Shown piece after piece: positions 1 through 9,005 of a DNA stretch of 64,000 bases. Source of the stretch: Octadecabacter dasysiphoniae (GTDB lineage Bacteria > Pseudomonadota > Alphaproteobacteria > Rhodobacterales > Rhodobacteraceae); assembly GCF_021532615.1 (NCBI RefSeq), contig NZ_JAKGAQ010000005.1:124001-188000 (forward strand), written 5' to 3'. Made by a program: the position numbers and the translations under genes. Every line of letters starts with the position of its first letter. Position 1 is the stretch's first letter. The notes under the pieces are model-generated. The model saw only the letters and a program-made list of their open reading frames with translations. It ran no database searches and was not told where the DNA came from.

Positions 1-2
1 CC

Positions 3-515
3 GACGAACCCTTGTTGTGGCGCAATGTGCTGGGTGTCGTTTGGCAGGAACGCACTCGACAAGTCCCGTGGATCGGGGCGGTGATTGTGTTCTATTTCCT
101 CGTTTGGACGTTCCTGGCGCATATGATTTTTGCGGTGTTTATGGGGCTGACGACCTTCACCAACATCTCGACCTCGTGGGAGATGTTCCTGACACCCAAT
201 GGCCTGACAATGATTGCGGTAGAAATGATCGTCGGCGGGGCGCTGGCGTTTTTGATGTTCTCACTGACTGTCGTGAGCCTGCCACTGGTACTTGATAAGG
301 AAATCGATTTCATGACCGCCATGCTGCTGAGCCTTGCGGCGGTGCGTGCGAATTTGTGGGTCATGCTGGTGTGGGCAGGGACGATTGCGGTACTGACGTT
401 TGCGGCGCTGATCCCGTGGTTCTTGGGGTTGATGGTGGTGTTGCCGCTGCTGGGCCATACGACGTGGCATGTTTATCGCCGCACGCTGTATCATCCGCTG
501 GACGATACCCCATGA
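3..515 (+). CDS. DUF2189-family integral membrane protein (5' end outside window)
   Basis: The frame is open from the first bases of the window, so the true start lies upstream; the visible part is about 170 residues. It has four strongly hydrophobic segments (about residues 20-45, 65-90, 112-138 and a short one near 140-150) and ends in a short basic tail. The 'LSLAAVRANLWVM' stretch followed by a Pro-Trp-Phe-Leu-Gly helix and a Gly-His-Thr-Thr-Trp-His-Val-Tyr-Arg end matches the C-terminal half of the DUF2189 family of alphaproteobacterial membrane proteins. Function of the family is unknown. A bidirectional hairpin terminator follows directly. Family assignment is by recall of the C-terminal signature. 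Confidence 0.75.
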   Translation, partial: DEPLLWRNVLGVVWQERTRQVPWIGAVIVFYFLVWTFLAHMIFAVFMGLTTFTNISTSWEMFLTPNGLTMIAVEMIVGGALAFLMFSLTVVSLPLVLDKEIDFMTAMLLSLAAVRANLWVMLVWAGTIAVLTFAALIPWFLGLMVVLPLLGHTTWHVYRRTLYHPLDDTP

Positions 516-549
516 AAAAAGGGCCAGCGCAGATGCGCGGCCCCTTTAT
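514..549. terminator. Bidirectional Rho-independent terminator
   Basis: An A-run is followed by GGGCC-A-GCGC, a four-base loop, then GCGC-GGCCC and CTTT. It lies between convergent genes (plus-strand stop at 515, minus-strand stop at 569). The A-run gives the U-tract for the minus-strand bactofilin transcript. Confidence 0.7.
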
Positions 550-568
550 CATCACGCTTTAGACGCGA

Positions 569-1063
569 TTATTCTTTGGCAGCTGCCTTTGGCGTGCCCT
601 TTGGGGTGCCTGTGTTCAGCGGATCGTCCTGACGTTGAACGGACCCTTCAAAGTGGGCGCCGGATTCAATCGCGATTGTCTTGTGGATGATATCGCCTTC
701 AACGCGTGCTGTTGATGTCAGGCGCACCTTAAGGCCGCGCACTGTGCCGACGATACGGCCATTCACAACAACATCGTCTGCCATGCATTCGCCGTTGACT
801 GTGGCGCCTTCGCCAACTGTCAAAAGGTGCGCGCGGATGTCGCCATCTACGGTGCCTTCAATCTGGATGTCGCCGGATGTCTTCAGGTTACCCGTGATGT
901 GCAGGTCCGTTGACAGCTGGGACGCTGGCGGCTTTGCCTTCGGGGCGGAGGATTTGAAATCGCTCGCCGAGGGGGCAGGGGACGTGGCAGGTTTCGCAGC
1001 CGTATCCGGTGTGGATGGGGTGGCAGGTGTGCCAGGCTCATTGATTTTGCTTTTAGAAAACAT
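569..1063 (-). CDS. Bactofilin (polymer-forming cytoskeletal protein)
   Basis: This 164-residue protein has a Pro/Ala/Ser/Lys-rich disordered N-terminus (about 1-50), a central beta-helix core with repeated short hydrophobic strands ('DLHITGNLKTSGDIQIEGTV' to about residue 145) and a short disordered tail, the standard bactofilin layout. Bactofilins self-assemble without nucleotide into membrane-associated filaments that position cell-wall enzymes. The start overlaps the end of the upstream M23 peptidase gene by 11 bp, so the two are probably translated together; bactofilin/M23 pairs are a recurrent partnership in cell-shape control. The particular role here (shape, stalk or division) cannot be read from sequence. 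Confidence 0.93.
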   Translation of the reverse strand: MFSKSKINEPGTPATPSTPDTAAKPATSPAPSASDFKSSAPKAKPPASQLSTDLHITGNLKTSGDIQIEGTVDGDIRAHLLTVGEGATVNGECMADDVVVNGRIVGTVRGLKVRLTSTARVEGDIIHKTIAIESGAHFEGSVQRQDDPLNTGTPKGTPKAAAKE

Positions 1064-2396
1064 CTTGTCCAGCTCTTATATATATCATGGGGTTTACTGG
1101 GCGACCGCCCACACGGATTTCATAGTGAAGGTGGGGGCCGGTTGACCGTCCGGAATTACCAATATCACCAATACGGTCCCCGCGCGAGAGTCTTTGTCCA
1201 ACTTCGACGCGAATTCGGTTTTGGTGCGCATATCGTGTCTCAATGCCGAAGGCATGCTGTACCTTGACCAGACGGCCATATCCTGACGACCAGCCCGCAA
1301 AGGTTACCACACCGTCCGCCGGGGCGTAGATCGGGGTGCCGATTGCGGCGGCAAAATCGGTGCCGTTGTGCATCCGGCCCCAGCGCATGCCGAACCCTGA
1401 GGTAAAGCGAAAGCCGGAGCGCACGGGCATATCGAACGGAATACGTTCTGCGGCGATGCGGTACAGGTTCAGACGATCCATAGACCCGAGGATGCCGTTT
1501 GCACGGGCGGCGTCAGGGTCTTCGGTGCCGCCACGGGTCGAAAATTGCAGCGGGGTCAGCGGACCACCGGTGCCGGAATAACCACGACGAACCTGTTCAA
1601 GAACGTCATCCGGGTTCATCCCCGCCGCGCGAAACATATTGTCGAGAGGGGCGACTGAGACGGTAAACGCCTCTTCCAATTGACGGAAAATCTGGTCGTT
1701 GCGTTCTTGCAGCAGGCGCAGTTCAAGTTCCATGTCAGCGGCGTGGCTGAGGGCGAATTCTGCATCATTCGCGATTTTGTCACGTTCTGCGGCGGTGTCG
1801 GCAAGGGCTGTGGCCAACAAATCAACCGTGCCGGAGGCGTCGCCGCCTTGGGCAAATCCTGTTGGAATGTCGCCGTCACCGTTGATCGCGGCCTCAAGCA
1901 CTGCGACCTGTTCTTCGGCGTCGCGACGTTCGCCCATTGTGCGGCGCAGGGTTGTTTGAACGACCTCCAGGCCTGTCTCAAGCTCGCGGCGGCGATCCTC
2001 TGAGCGCAGCAGTTCTGACTGCATCAGAGAGATTTGTTCCAGCGCTGAGGAAAACCGTTGTTGTGCTGCGACGGCCTCGTTTGCGCGCACGTCGCGTTCG
2101 ACGGACAAGGCGTTGAGGCGGTCTTCGTAGGTGGCTTGATCGCGCTGTGCCTGGGCGCGGAAGTTGCCAGCACCAATGCTGTCCATCAACAGCACCGCAG
2201 TCGCGATGATCGTCCAGGACACGACAAGGGCTGATCCAGCCCACGCAATTAACTGTGTTTCAGGTTTGAGGCGGATGAACCTCGTTTCTGTGTCGCTGCG
2301 CAGGAACAACCGTTTCTCGGGGAAACGCTTTTCGAGGGCGACGTGCAGTTTATGTATCAGCCGTGCTTTCACGTTTCTGTCCTGATCCCATCCCAA
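1053..2396 (-). CDS. M23 (LytM-type) peptidoglycan endopeptidase with N-terminal membrane anchor and coiled coil
   Basis: This 447-residue protein has a cytoplasmic basic N-terminus, one transmembrane segment (about 50-72), a long charged coiled-coil region (about 80-200) and a C-terminal LytM domain (about 335-430). The zinc ligands are visible: His and Asp of 'HNGTDFAA' (about 343/347) and the HLH of 'GPHLHYEIR' (about 422-424), with a further His in 'YAHQ'. It should therefore be an active DD-endopeptidase facing the periplasm rather than an EnvC-like degenerate activator. The gene runs into the bactofilin gene with an 11-bp overlap. The N-terminal part resembles the DUF5930 region found on such proteins in Rhodobacteraceae. 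Confidence 0.92.
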   Translation of the reverse strand: MGWDQDRNVKARLIHKLHVALEKRFPEKRLFLRSDTETRFIRLKPETQLIAWAGSALVVSWTIIATAVLLMDSIGAGNFRAQAQRDQATYEDRLNALSVERDVRANEAVAAQQRFSSALEQISLMQSELLRSEDRRRELETGLEVVQTTLRRTMGERRDAEEQVAVLEAAINGDGDIPTGFAQGGDASGTVDLLATALADTAAERDKIANDAEFALSHAADMELELRLLQERNDQIFRQLEEAFTVSVAPLDNMFRAAGMNPDDVLEQVRRGYSGTGGPLTPLQFSTRGGTEDPDAARANGILGSMDRLNLYRIAAERIPFDMPVRSGFRFTSGFGMRWGRMHNGTDFAAAIGTPIYAPADGVVTFAGWSSGYGRLVKVQHAFGIETRYAHQNRIRVEVGQRLSRGDRIGDIGNSGRSTGPHLHYEIRVGGRPVNPMIYIRAGQDVF

Positions 2397-2563
2397 TACC
2401 GTGACGCCAGCCCCCCAGCATTCAGCGTCCGGACCTCGTTAACGGGTGGAGGAATCTCTGGCAAGGTATTTGCCCAAATTCGTGTTGATTCAGAATGATA
2501 TGAGTCTTTTTGGGCATCAAACCGCCGATAACGTAAGGGTAAGATACGCGATAATGGTTAACG

Positions 2564-3373
2564 TCACGTGTCTTCGGAGAGCGGCCAGTAGAAGTCGGGC
2601 GGGATGCCGGCCTCTGCGCGTTTTTCTTCGTTGAAGGGCGGACGCAGTTTGGCGTGGAAATACTTGCGCACGAGCGTGTGAAATGTGGACGTCGGATCTA
2701 GCGCATCGCGCCCGCACAGGTAGTGGAACCATTTTGATCCGTAGGCGACGTGATGGACTTCTTCGGCGTAGATCACGTTGAGCGCGTCGATGGTCTGGCG
2801 GTCTTTGGCCTGCTGGAAAATCTTGATCATGCCCGGCGTCACATCAAGGCCGCGGGCCTCAAGCACCATGGGGACAACGGCGAGGCGGCCCATCAGATCA
2901 TCTGCCGTATCCTGTGCGGCGCGCCACATGCCTGCATGGGCCGGCAGTGCGCCATAGTGTGATCCGTGCGCTTCAAGACAGTCGCACAACAGGTTGAAAT
3001 GTTTGGATTCTTCATCAGCCGCTTTGACCCAATCGTCGTAAAACCCGATGGGAAATTCGGTATCAGTGAACCGCGCGATCAGATCCCAGTGCAGATCAAC
3101 TGCGTTCAGTTCGATATGTGCGACGGCATGTAAAATCGCGATGCGGCCTTCGGGGGTGCCGGGTTTGCGGCGGGGCACATCGCGCGGGTCGAGCAGCGCT
3201 GGCGCATCAGGACGGGCGGGCATATCGGGTGGGGATGCACTGCCGATTTCAGGCGTTTCACCTGCGGCGCGGGCGGCCTGCCACGTGGCTGCATATTCAC
3301 GGCTGATGGCGGTTTTGGTGCGGCCATCGGGGGTGCGCAGAACGTGGTCTGCCATCTGAGCGAGTGTTTTCAT
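2564..3373 (-). CDS. DUF455 ferritin-like protein
   Basis: This 269-residue protein carries ferritin-like Glu/His helices: 'AHIELNAVDLHWD' (about 107-119), 'EESKHF' (about 142-147), and 'YAEEVHHVAYG' (about 213-223). These are the metal-ligand helices of the DUF455 family of di-iron ferritin-like proteins, whose substrate is not established. Length fits the family. The first 80 residues are a variable extension. It is a single gene on the minus strand, separated by 167 bp from the M23 gene downstream. Confidence 0.85.
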   Translation of the reverse strand: MKTLAQMADHVLRTPDGRTKTAISREYAATWQAARAAGETPEIGSASPPDMPARPDAPALLDPRDVPRRKPGTPEGRIAILHAVAHIELNAVDLHWDLIARFTDTEFPIGFYDDWVKAADEESKHFNLLCDCLEAHGSHYGALPAHAGMWRAAQDTADDLMGRLAVVPMVLEARGLDVTPGMIKIFQQAKDRQTIDALNVIYAEEVHHVAYGSKWFHYLCGRDALDPTSTFHTLVRKYFHAKLRPPFNEEKRAEAGIPPDFYWPLSEDT

Positions 3374-3476
3374 GATGCACCGTTAACGCCAAAAGCGCGA
3401 TATGGAAACGGTATGGGTCGCGTATGGGTTTGGTATGGCTAAGGAGCCATTTATGCCAATTCGTTAACGCGCACGT

Positions 3477-3665
3477 TTACTTTTTGCCGGTTGGCTTATC
3501 GCGGGCGGCTTTTTCTTCTTTGGTGAGCGTCTGGTTCCAGACGTTCTTGGACAATCCCAAGGCCGGGTCCAGCGGTTTGGTCTTGCCTTTGGAAACTTTG
3601 CCGCCCTTGTTCAGGTATTCCTGAATAAGCGCATCGTCGGTGGTGTCTTTGGGTACATGTTTCAT
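3477..3665 (-). CDS. Small conserved-looking hydrophilic protein
   Basis: A 62-residue, very lysine-rich protein starting 'MKHVPKDTTDDALIQEYLNK'. The frame extends upstream to 3788, but the longer version begins with low-complexity Arg/Pro sequence and overlaps the regulatory region of the stress-protein gene, so the start at 3665 is preferred. No domain recognised. Composition (charged, no Cys, few aromatics) suggests a soluble, possibly nucleic-acid-associated or disordered protein. The next gene upstream is divergent. Confidence 0.6.
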   Translation of the reverse strand: MKHVPKDTTDDALIQEYLNKGGKVSKGKTKPLDPALGLSKNVWNQTLTKEEKAARDKPTGKK

Positions 3666-3722
3666 GCCGCTAGTCCTAGCGGTTGGTGATCTTGGGCGCA
3701 ACATGACCTGTCGGGCTTTTTG

Positions 3723-3736
3723 TTGATGCACATCAA
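3723..3736 (+). promoter_or_regulatory. FNR/FnrL-type binding site
   Basis: TTGATGCACATCAA is a perfect match to the TTGAT-N4-ATCAA consensus of Fnr/Dnr regulators, 55 bp upstream of the universal stress protein ATG. Position and perfection of the dyad suggest oxygen-responsive control of that gene. Confidence 0.8.
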
Positions 3737-3791
3737 GGCGCGCGGGGCGCAATAAGCCTAGTGTTAAGTCGCCAAATAAGGAGGGCACAAA

Positions 3792-4238
3792 ATGTTCAGC
3801 AAAATAGTAGTCGGCTTTGATGGATCGCAGATGTCGGACCGCGCGTTGCGGCTGGCCTGTGATCTGGCACAGAAATACGAATCCGAATTACATCTGGTGC
3901 ACACACCGCAGCCCCGCACGGTGGCGTTCGCGATGGGGGCGGTGGCGGGATATCACACCGTGACAACCATGCCTTCAGCGGCCGAAATCAAGGAAGGCAA
4001 CGCCAAGATGCTTGCCGCAGGTAAGGCCATCGCCACTGAGCATGGCCAAACCATCGCGCAGACCCATGTCAAAAGCGGGGAACCCGGTGATGTGATTGTT
4101 CAATATGCCGATAAGGTCGGGGCCGATTTGATCGTCTCCGGGCGCCATGGGCACGGTGTGTTCAGCGCAATGGTGCAAGGCAGCACGTCGTTGCGGATCA
4201 ATCATATTGCCAAATGCGCGACACTGTCGGTGATCTAA
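3792..4238 (+). CDS. Universal stress protein, UspA family
   Basis: A single Usp domain of 148 residues. The N-terminal 'IVVGFDGSQMSDRAL' strand-loop with Asp and the C-terminal 'GRHGHGVFSAMVQGSTS' match the G-2x-G-9x-G-(S/T) ATP-binding motif, so it belongs to the nucleotide-binding subgroup. Such proteins help survival during stress or oxygen limitation, often as dimers. A good Shine-Dalgarno (GGAGGG) precedes the ATG. A perfect FNR-type box upstream suggests induction when oxygen falls. It is monocistronic: a hairpin follows and the next gene is convergent. Confidence 0.93.
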   Translation: MFSKIVVGFDGSQMSDRALRLACDLAQKYESELHLVHTPQPRTVAFAMGAVAGYHTVTTMPSAAEIKEGNAKMLAAGKAIATEHGQTIAQTHVKSGEPGDVIVQYADKVGADLIVSGRHGHGVFSAMVQGSTSLRINHIAKCATLSVI

Positions 4239-4252
4239 CGCGCGGGTGAAAA

Positions 4253-4280
4253 CGGGCCGAACGGATCATCGTCCGGCCCG
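4253..4280. terminator. Hairpin between convergent genes
   Basis: CGGGCCG...CGGCCCG inverted repeat (stem about 10 bp with one mismatch) located between the usp stop (4238) and the minus-strand stop at 4296. No clear U-run on either side, so termination is probable but not certain. Confidence 0.45.
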
Positions 4281-4295
4281 CTATGTCAGTCGGCG

Positions 4296-5075
4296 TTAGC
4301 CGTACCAGTCGCCCATCTTTGCTTCGATCCCGTCAGACAGCATGCTTGCGAATTCTGCAGGGTCTTGCGTGCCGTCGTCGCGGCCACGGTAGTGGTAGGG
4401 ATAAACGTAGGTCGGTGCGAATTCGGACACGGCAGACGCCGCGGCCTCTGCGTCCATGGTGAAGGGCAGGTTCATGCACACAAACGCAAGGTCGATGTTT
4501 TCGAGAGCACGCATTTCGGGCGTGTCTTCGGTGTCGCCGGAAATGTAGACGCGGAAGCCGTCGATATCGAGGACATATCCGTTGTCGCGCCCCTTGGGGT
4601 GAAACTCCAACCGACCTTCGGTGACGTTGTAGGCTGGGATGGCAGTGATTGCGACACCAGCGCTTGTGGTGTCTTCATCATTGGCCAACGGGATTGCGCG
4701 CGCCGCGAGGTCTTCTGGTAGCATCCCGATCAGGGCGGCATTGACGACCAACTGGGTGTCTGCATCCTGCGTGAGCGCGATGAGGGTCTGAAGATCAAAG
4801 TGGTCCCCATGGAAATGCGTGACAATCACAAGGCCGGGCGTTGCATCGGCGTTGTATTGTGCGGGATCGCCAATCGGATCAACGGCGATCAAGACATCAC
4901 CGGTGTCCATCAAGAAGGACGCATGGGACACCGGCATGACCTTGAGCTGCCCGCCGTTGGGCATATCAAACGTGTTGGCCGCCGCATGGCCATCCGCCGT
5001 GGCCGCGCCGAATGTGAACGGCAGCAGTGTTACGGCTGTCCCTGTGGTGGCAAGGAAGGTGCGTCGAGATTGCAT
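4296..5075 (-). CDS. Tat-exported metallo-beta-lactamase-fold hydrolase
   Basis: 259 residues. The N-terminus has a twin-arginine signal ('SRRTFLATTG', then a hydrophobic stretch to an Ala-rich cleavage region near residue 30), so it is exported folded. 'THFHGDHFD' (about 86-94) is the HxHxDH zinc motif, with a later Asp in 'YISGDTED' and a His near 'YPYHYRG' (about 227) completing the di-zinc site. It belongs to the UPF0173/UlaG-like branch of the MBL fold. Substrate unknown; the neighbours (usp, bcp) give no pathway clue. Confidence 0.85.
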   Translation of the reverse strand: MQSRRTFLATTGTAVTLLPFTFGAATADGHAAANTFDMPNGGQLKVMPVSHASFLMDTGDVLIAVDPIGDPAQYNADATPGLVIVTHFHGDHFDLQTLIALTQDADTQLVVNAALIGMLPEDLAARAIPLANDEDTTSAGVAITAIPAYNVTEGRLEFHPKGRDNGYVLDIDGFRVYISGDTEDTPEMRALENIDLAFVCMNLPFTMDAEAAASAVSEFAPTYVYPYHYRGRDDGTQDPAEFASMLSDGIEAKMGDWYG

Positions 5076-5157
5076 TGTCGTCTCCTTTTTATGTTCAATG
5101 ATCTGGGCTACGAAATAGTGCGTTTTCGGCGTCGTCCAGAAAATATCGATATTTTTA

Positions 5158-5619
5158 TCAGAGGGCTTTGACCGCGTCTAGCACCGCGTCGACATGGCCG
5201 GGCACTTTGACTTTGCGCCAGATGCGCGCGATCTTGCCATCCGCGATCAGGAATGTGGCGCGTTCGATGCCCATGTAGGTCTTTCCGTACATCTGTTTTT
5301 CGACCCATGTGCCAAAGCGTTCGCACACATCACCGTCCGCGTCCGACAGCAGCGCGATTTTAAGGTCGTGTTTGGCGATGAATTTTTCGTGTTTGGCGAC
5401 GGTGTCTTTGGAAATGCCGAGGATCGTCGCGCCGGACGTCGCAAACCCTGTCAGCTGTTCTGTGAACCCGATGGCTTCTTTGGTGCAGCCCGGCGTGTCG
5501 TCTTTGGGGTAGAAATACAGCACAACTGGGCCTTTGATGTCGGCCAGCGTTACCATTTCGCCGCCGTCGCGTGGCAGGGTCACATCGGGGGCGGGGCAGC
5601 CTTGGGTCAGTTCGGTCAT
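5158..5619 (-). CDS. bcp: Thiol peroxidase, Bcp/PrxQ type
   Basis: 153-residue peroxiredoxin that reduces hydroperoxides with electrons from thioredoxin. The active-site motif 'PKDDTPGCTKEAIGF' places the peroxidatic Cys at residue 45. The resolving Cys found five residues later in E. coli Bcp is Ile here, so the enzyme is either 1-Cys or uses another cysteine (Cys8, or the one in 'DVCERF' near 105). Length is typical. Minus strand, with its own upstream region facing the divergent AsmA-like gene. Confidence 0.92.
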   Translation of the reverse strand: MTELTQGCPAPDVTLPRDGGEMVTLADIKGPVVLYFYPKDDTPGCTKEAIGFTEQLTGFATSGATILGISKDTVAKHEKFIAKHDLKIALLSDADGDVCERFGTWVEKQMYGKTYMGIERATFLIADGKIARIWRKVKVPGHVDAVLDAVKAL

Positions 5620-5683
5620 GTCGTGGTCCTTTTCGTTTCATTCCCTTTGCGTTCTAGGGCGCGAGCAGCGAATATAAACCCCA

Positions 5684-8600
5684 ATGAGCGAGAGCAGCGA
5701 CATCAAAAGCAAAAGCAAGCAGCACGCGGGCGAAAAATCGCGGGCGCGGCGCGTGCCAAAGCATGTGAAAGCATGGTGGTGGGTGCGTGCCATCGGGTTG
5801 GTCGTGGGCGCGCCGGTGGTGATGGCGGCCATCGCCGCTGTGTTGCTAATCGGGCGCGAGGTGACGGCGCCCAGCTGGATCGTGCGCGATGTTGAGGCCC
5901 GCGCAGCCGAGGTGCTGGGCGGGGGTGCGCTTGGGTTCGGGACGATGAAAATCACCGTCGGGAATGATCTGCACCCGCGACTGGTTTTGGAAAATGCGGT
6001 GTTGCGCGATGCAGACGGGGCCGTTCTGGCGCGGGTTCCCAGTATCGAGGGCCTGATATCGCCGCGCGGTGTGTTGCAGGGGCGGGTTCTGGCACAAGAC
6101 ATCCAGTTGCACGGCGCGCAATTGTCCCTGAGCCGCGCCCGTGATGGCACGGTTGCACTGGCGTTTGATCAGGGCGCGGATGCGGTTGGGGCGGCGGCAG
6201 GGTTTGTGGAACTGCTGGATCAGATCGATGCCGTGTTTGAGGAAGGCGCGCTTGAGGCGCTGGAACAGGTGCGCGCGGATGGTTTGATCATCAATTACGT
6301 CGATGCGCGCGCGGGGCGGTCTTGGGTGATGGATGATGGTCAGATCGGCCTTGATCTGCGCGATGGTGGGCTTGAACTGCGCGCCGATGTGGCGCTGTTG
6401 TCGGGACGGTCTTTTGTGACCACCGCCGAGATGACGTATCGCAGCCCACGTGGCACCCGCGAGGCCGAGATCGGGTTGAACATCACGGATGCCGCCGCTG
6501 CTGACATCGCTAGCCAATCGCCGCTGTTGTCCTGGCTTGGCGTGTTGGATGCGCCGATTTCGGGGGCGGTGCGCGGGGTTTTGGATGACACGGGCAGTCT
6601 GTCGTCCGCCTCTGCGACGTTGCAAATCGGGGAAGGGGAATTGCGCCCCACGGCCGCGACGACGCCAATCCCGTTTCAATCGGCGCGCACGTATTTATCT
6701 TATGATCCGCTGGCCGAAAAACTGGTGTTTGATCTGCTTGAGATCGACAGCGACTGGGGCAAGGTTTCGGGCACGGCGCAGACCTATTTGCGCGAATATT
6801 CAAACGGATGGCCTGCGGCGTTTTTGGGGCAGGTGCAGTTTTCAGACCTGACCGTGGCGCCCGAAGGTGTGTATGCCGATCCGGTTGAATTGTCGGATGG
6901 CAGTGTGGAATTTCGCCTGCGCCTTGATCCGTTTACGCTCGACATCGGGCAGGCAGCGGTGGTGACGGACGGCACGCCGATCCAGATGTCGGGCCAAGTG
7001 CGTGCGGCGACACAAGGCTGGTCTGTGGCGTTGGATGGGCAAGCGCGCGACATTCGGGCTGAACAAGTGGTGGCGCTGTGGCCGCAAAATGTGGCTGTGG
7101 TGACGCGCGACTGGTTGGATCGTAACGTGAATGACGGAACCTTGCGCAATGCCCAAATCGCGTTTCGCACCCGCGCCAATGACACGCCGACCTTTGCCAC
7201 GACGCTTGAATTTATGAATGCAAATGTGCGGTTCATGCCGACGTTGCCGCCAATCGAAAACGGGCGCGGCACGGTGTCTTTGGTGGATCGCCGCATGGCG
7301 TTGTCGCTGGATCAGGGCCATGTGACAGCCCCCGAGGGCGGGCGGATCGATTTGGCGGGCAGTACGTTTGTTATCCCGCGGGTCGGAATTGCGAATGCGC
7401 CTGCGCGTGTTGATCTGGACATGCAGGGGCGGGTCACGGCGGCGATGTCGGTTCTTAACCTTGAGCCGTTTGGCGTTTTGCGCAATTCGGATTTGCCCGT
7501 GTCGTTTGCCCAAGGACAGGCGCGCATTACGGCGGTGGTGGAAACGCCGCTGGGGCGGGGTGTGACGCCGGACCAGCGCACTTGGAGCGTTGAAGCAGAT
7601 CTAAGGAACGTGCGGTCCGAGGCCTTGGTGCCCAATCAGACCCTGACAGCATCGACCCTAAGACTGAGCGCGGATCGTGACAGCCTCGTGGTGCAGGGGC
7701 CTGTCCGGTTGGGCGATGTGGGCGGACAAGTGACGTTTGCGCGCGCCCTTGGGGCGGGGTCCGAAGGGACGGCGCGGGTTGATGCGGATGTGACGATCAG
7801 CTCGGCGTTGCTGGATACGTTCAACATCAATTTGCCCCCCGACATGATTACGGGCGAGGCGGGCGCACAGATCGCCATTGATATGAGCGATCCGGCGGCG
7901 CCGGGGTTTCGGTTGAATTCGGATTTGCGCGGGATCGCGTTATCGCTGCCCGGTGTGGGGTGGTCCAAGGCGCGGGAAGTGGCGGGGGCGTTGACGGTTG
8001 TCGGGCAGCTTGGCCAGACGCCGCGCATTGATCAGCTGTCGCTGAGTGCGCCGAACCTGCAAACCACGGGGGTCATCAGCCTGACGCCAGGGGGCGGGTT
8101 GCAGCGCGCGGCGTTTGAACGGGTGCGGCTAGGCGGGTGGCTTGATGCGCCGGTTGTTTTGCTGGGGCGTGGTCAGGGGCAACCTGTCGAGGTTCAGATC
8201 GCGGGTGGAGTTCTTGACCTTCGGGAGGCAAATTTTGGGGTTGGTGGCGAGGACAGCGGCCCGATGGACATCGCGCTGGATCGGTTGCAGGTCACTGACC
8301 GGATCGAGATTTCGGATTTTCGTGGCACGTTCACATCCCCCAGCGGATTGCAGGGGCAGTTTGTGGGCGATGTGAATGGCGTGGCCCCGGTGCGCGGAAC
8401 TTTGGTGCCGATTGACGGGCGGTCCGCGGTGCGCATTGTCAGCAACGACGCGGGTGGATTGCTGCGCGCCACGGGGCTGTTGCGCAATGCCTATGACGGT
8501 GACATGCGGCTGACCTTGATCCCTGAGGGCGCTGAGGGCAGTTATGACGGCACGCTGATTGGCAGTGGGTTGCGGGTGCGCGACGCACCTGCGCTGGCGT

Positions 8601-8995
8601 CCCTGCTGGACGCTATTTCGGTCGTTGGATTGCTGAGCCAGATGAGCGGGCAGGGCTTGTTGTTCCAAGACGTTGAGGCGCAGTTCCGGTTGACGCCAAA
8701 TCAGGTGATCCTGACCCAATCGAGCGCGACAGGCCCGGGCTTGGGGATTTCTATGGACGGGATCTACGCGAGCGCGTCGCGGTCTATGGATTTTCAGGGT
8801 GTGATCTCTCCGTTTTATTTGCTGAACGGGATCGGGTCCGTGCTGACGCGCCCGGGTGAGGGGCTGATCGGATTCAATTTCAACCTGCGTGGGCCCGTTG
8901 ACAACCCGCAGGTTCTGGTCAATCCGCTGAGCGCGCTGACGCCGGGTATGTTTCGCGACATTTTCCGCCGTACGCCCCCCACGGTTGGCCAATAG
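5684..8995 (+). CDS. AsmA/YhdP-like envelope protein (DUF3971)
   Basis: A 1103-residue protein with a basic cytoplasmic tail, one transmembrane helix (about 31-57) and a very long periplasmic part rich in beta strands, ending with an AsmA-like C-terminal domain ('FNFNLRGPVDNPQVLVNPLSALTPGMFRDIF'). That last motif is characteristic of AsmA/YhdP proteins, which in E. coli form bridge-like structures implicated in phospholipid transport to the outer membrane. Length matches alphaproteobacterial members. queA starts 10 bp downstream, so they form an operon. The lipid-transport role is inferred from the family. Confidence 0.85.
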   Translation: MSESSDIKSKSKQHAGEKSRARRVPKHVKAWWWVRAIGLVVGAPVVMAAIAAVLLIGREVTAPSWIVRDVEARAAEVLGGGALGFGTMKITVGNDLHPRLVLENAVLRDADGAVLARVPSIEGLISPRGVLQGRVLAQDIQLHGAQLSLSRARDGTVALAFDQGADAVGAAAGFVELLDQIDAVFEEGALEALEQVRADGLIINYVDARAGRSWVMDDGQIGLDLRDGGLELRADVALLSGRSFVTTAEMTYRSPRGTREAEIGLNITDAAAADIASQSPLLSWLGVLDAPISGAVRGVLDDTGSLSSASATLQIGEGELRPTAATTPIPFQSARTYLSYDPLAEKLVFDLLEIDSDWGKVSGTAQTYLREYSNGWPAAFLGQVQFSDLTVAPEGVYADPVELSDGSVEFRLRLDPFTLDIGQAAVVTDGTPIQMSGQVRAATQGWSVALDGQARDIRAEQVVALWPQNVAVVTRDWLDRNVNDGTLRNAQIAFRTRANDTPTFATTLEFMNANVRFMPTLPPIENGRGTVSLVDRRMALSLDQGHVTAPEGGRIDLAGSTFVIPRVGIANAPARVDLDMQGRVTAAMSVLNLEPFGVLRNSDLPVSFAQGQARITAVVETPLGRGVTPDQRTWSVEADLRNVRSEALVPNQTLTASTLRLSADRDSLVVQGPVRLGDVGGQVTFARALGAGSEGTARVDADVTISSALLDTFNINLPPDMITGEAGAQIAIDMSDPAAPGFRLNSDLRGIALSLPGVGWSKAREVAGALTVVGQLGQTPRIDQLSLSAPNLQTTGVISLTPGGGLQRAAFERVRLGGWLDAPVVLLGRGQGQPVEVQIAGGVLDLREANFGVGGEDSGPMDIALDRLQVTDRIEISDFRGTFTSPSGLQGQFVGDVNGVAPVRGTLVPIDGRSAVRIVSNDAGGLLRATGLLRNAYDGDMRLTLIPEGAEGSYDGTLIGSGLRVRDAPALASLLDAISVVGLLSQMSGQGLLFQDVEAQFRLTPNQVILTQSSATGPGLGISMDGIYASASRSMDFQGVISPFYLLNGIGSVLTRPGEGLIGFNFNLRGPVDNPQVLVNPLSALTPGMFRDIFRRTPPTVGQ

Positions 8996-9005
8996 GACCT
9001 GAATA

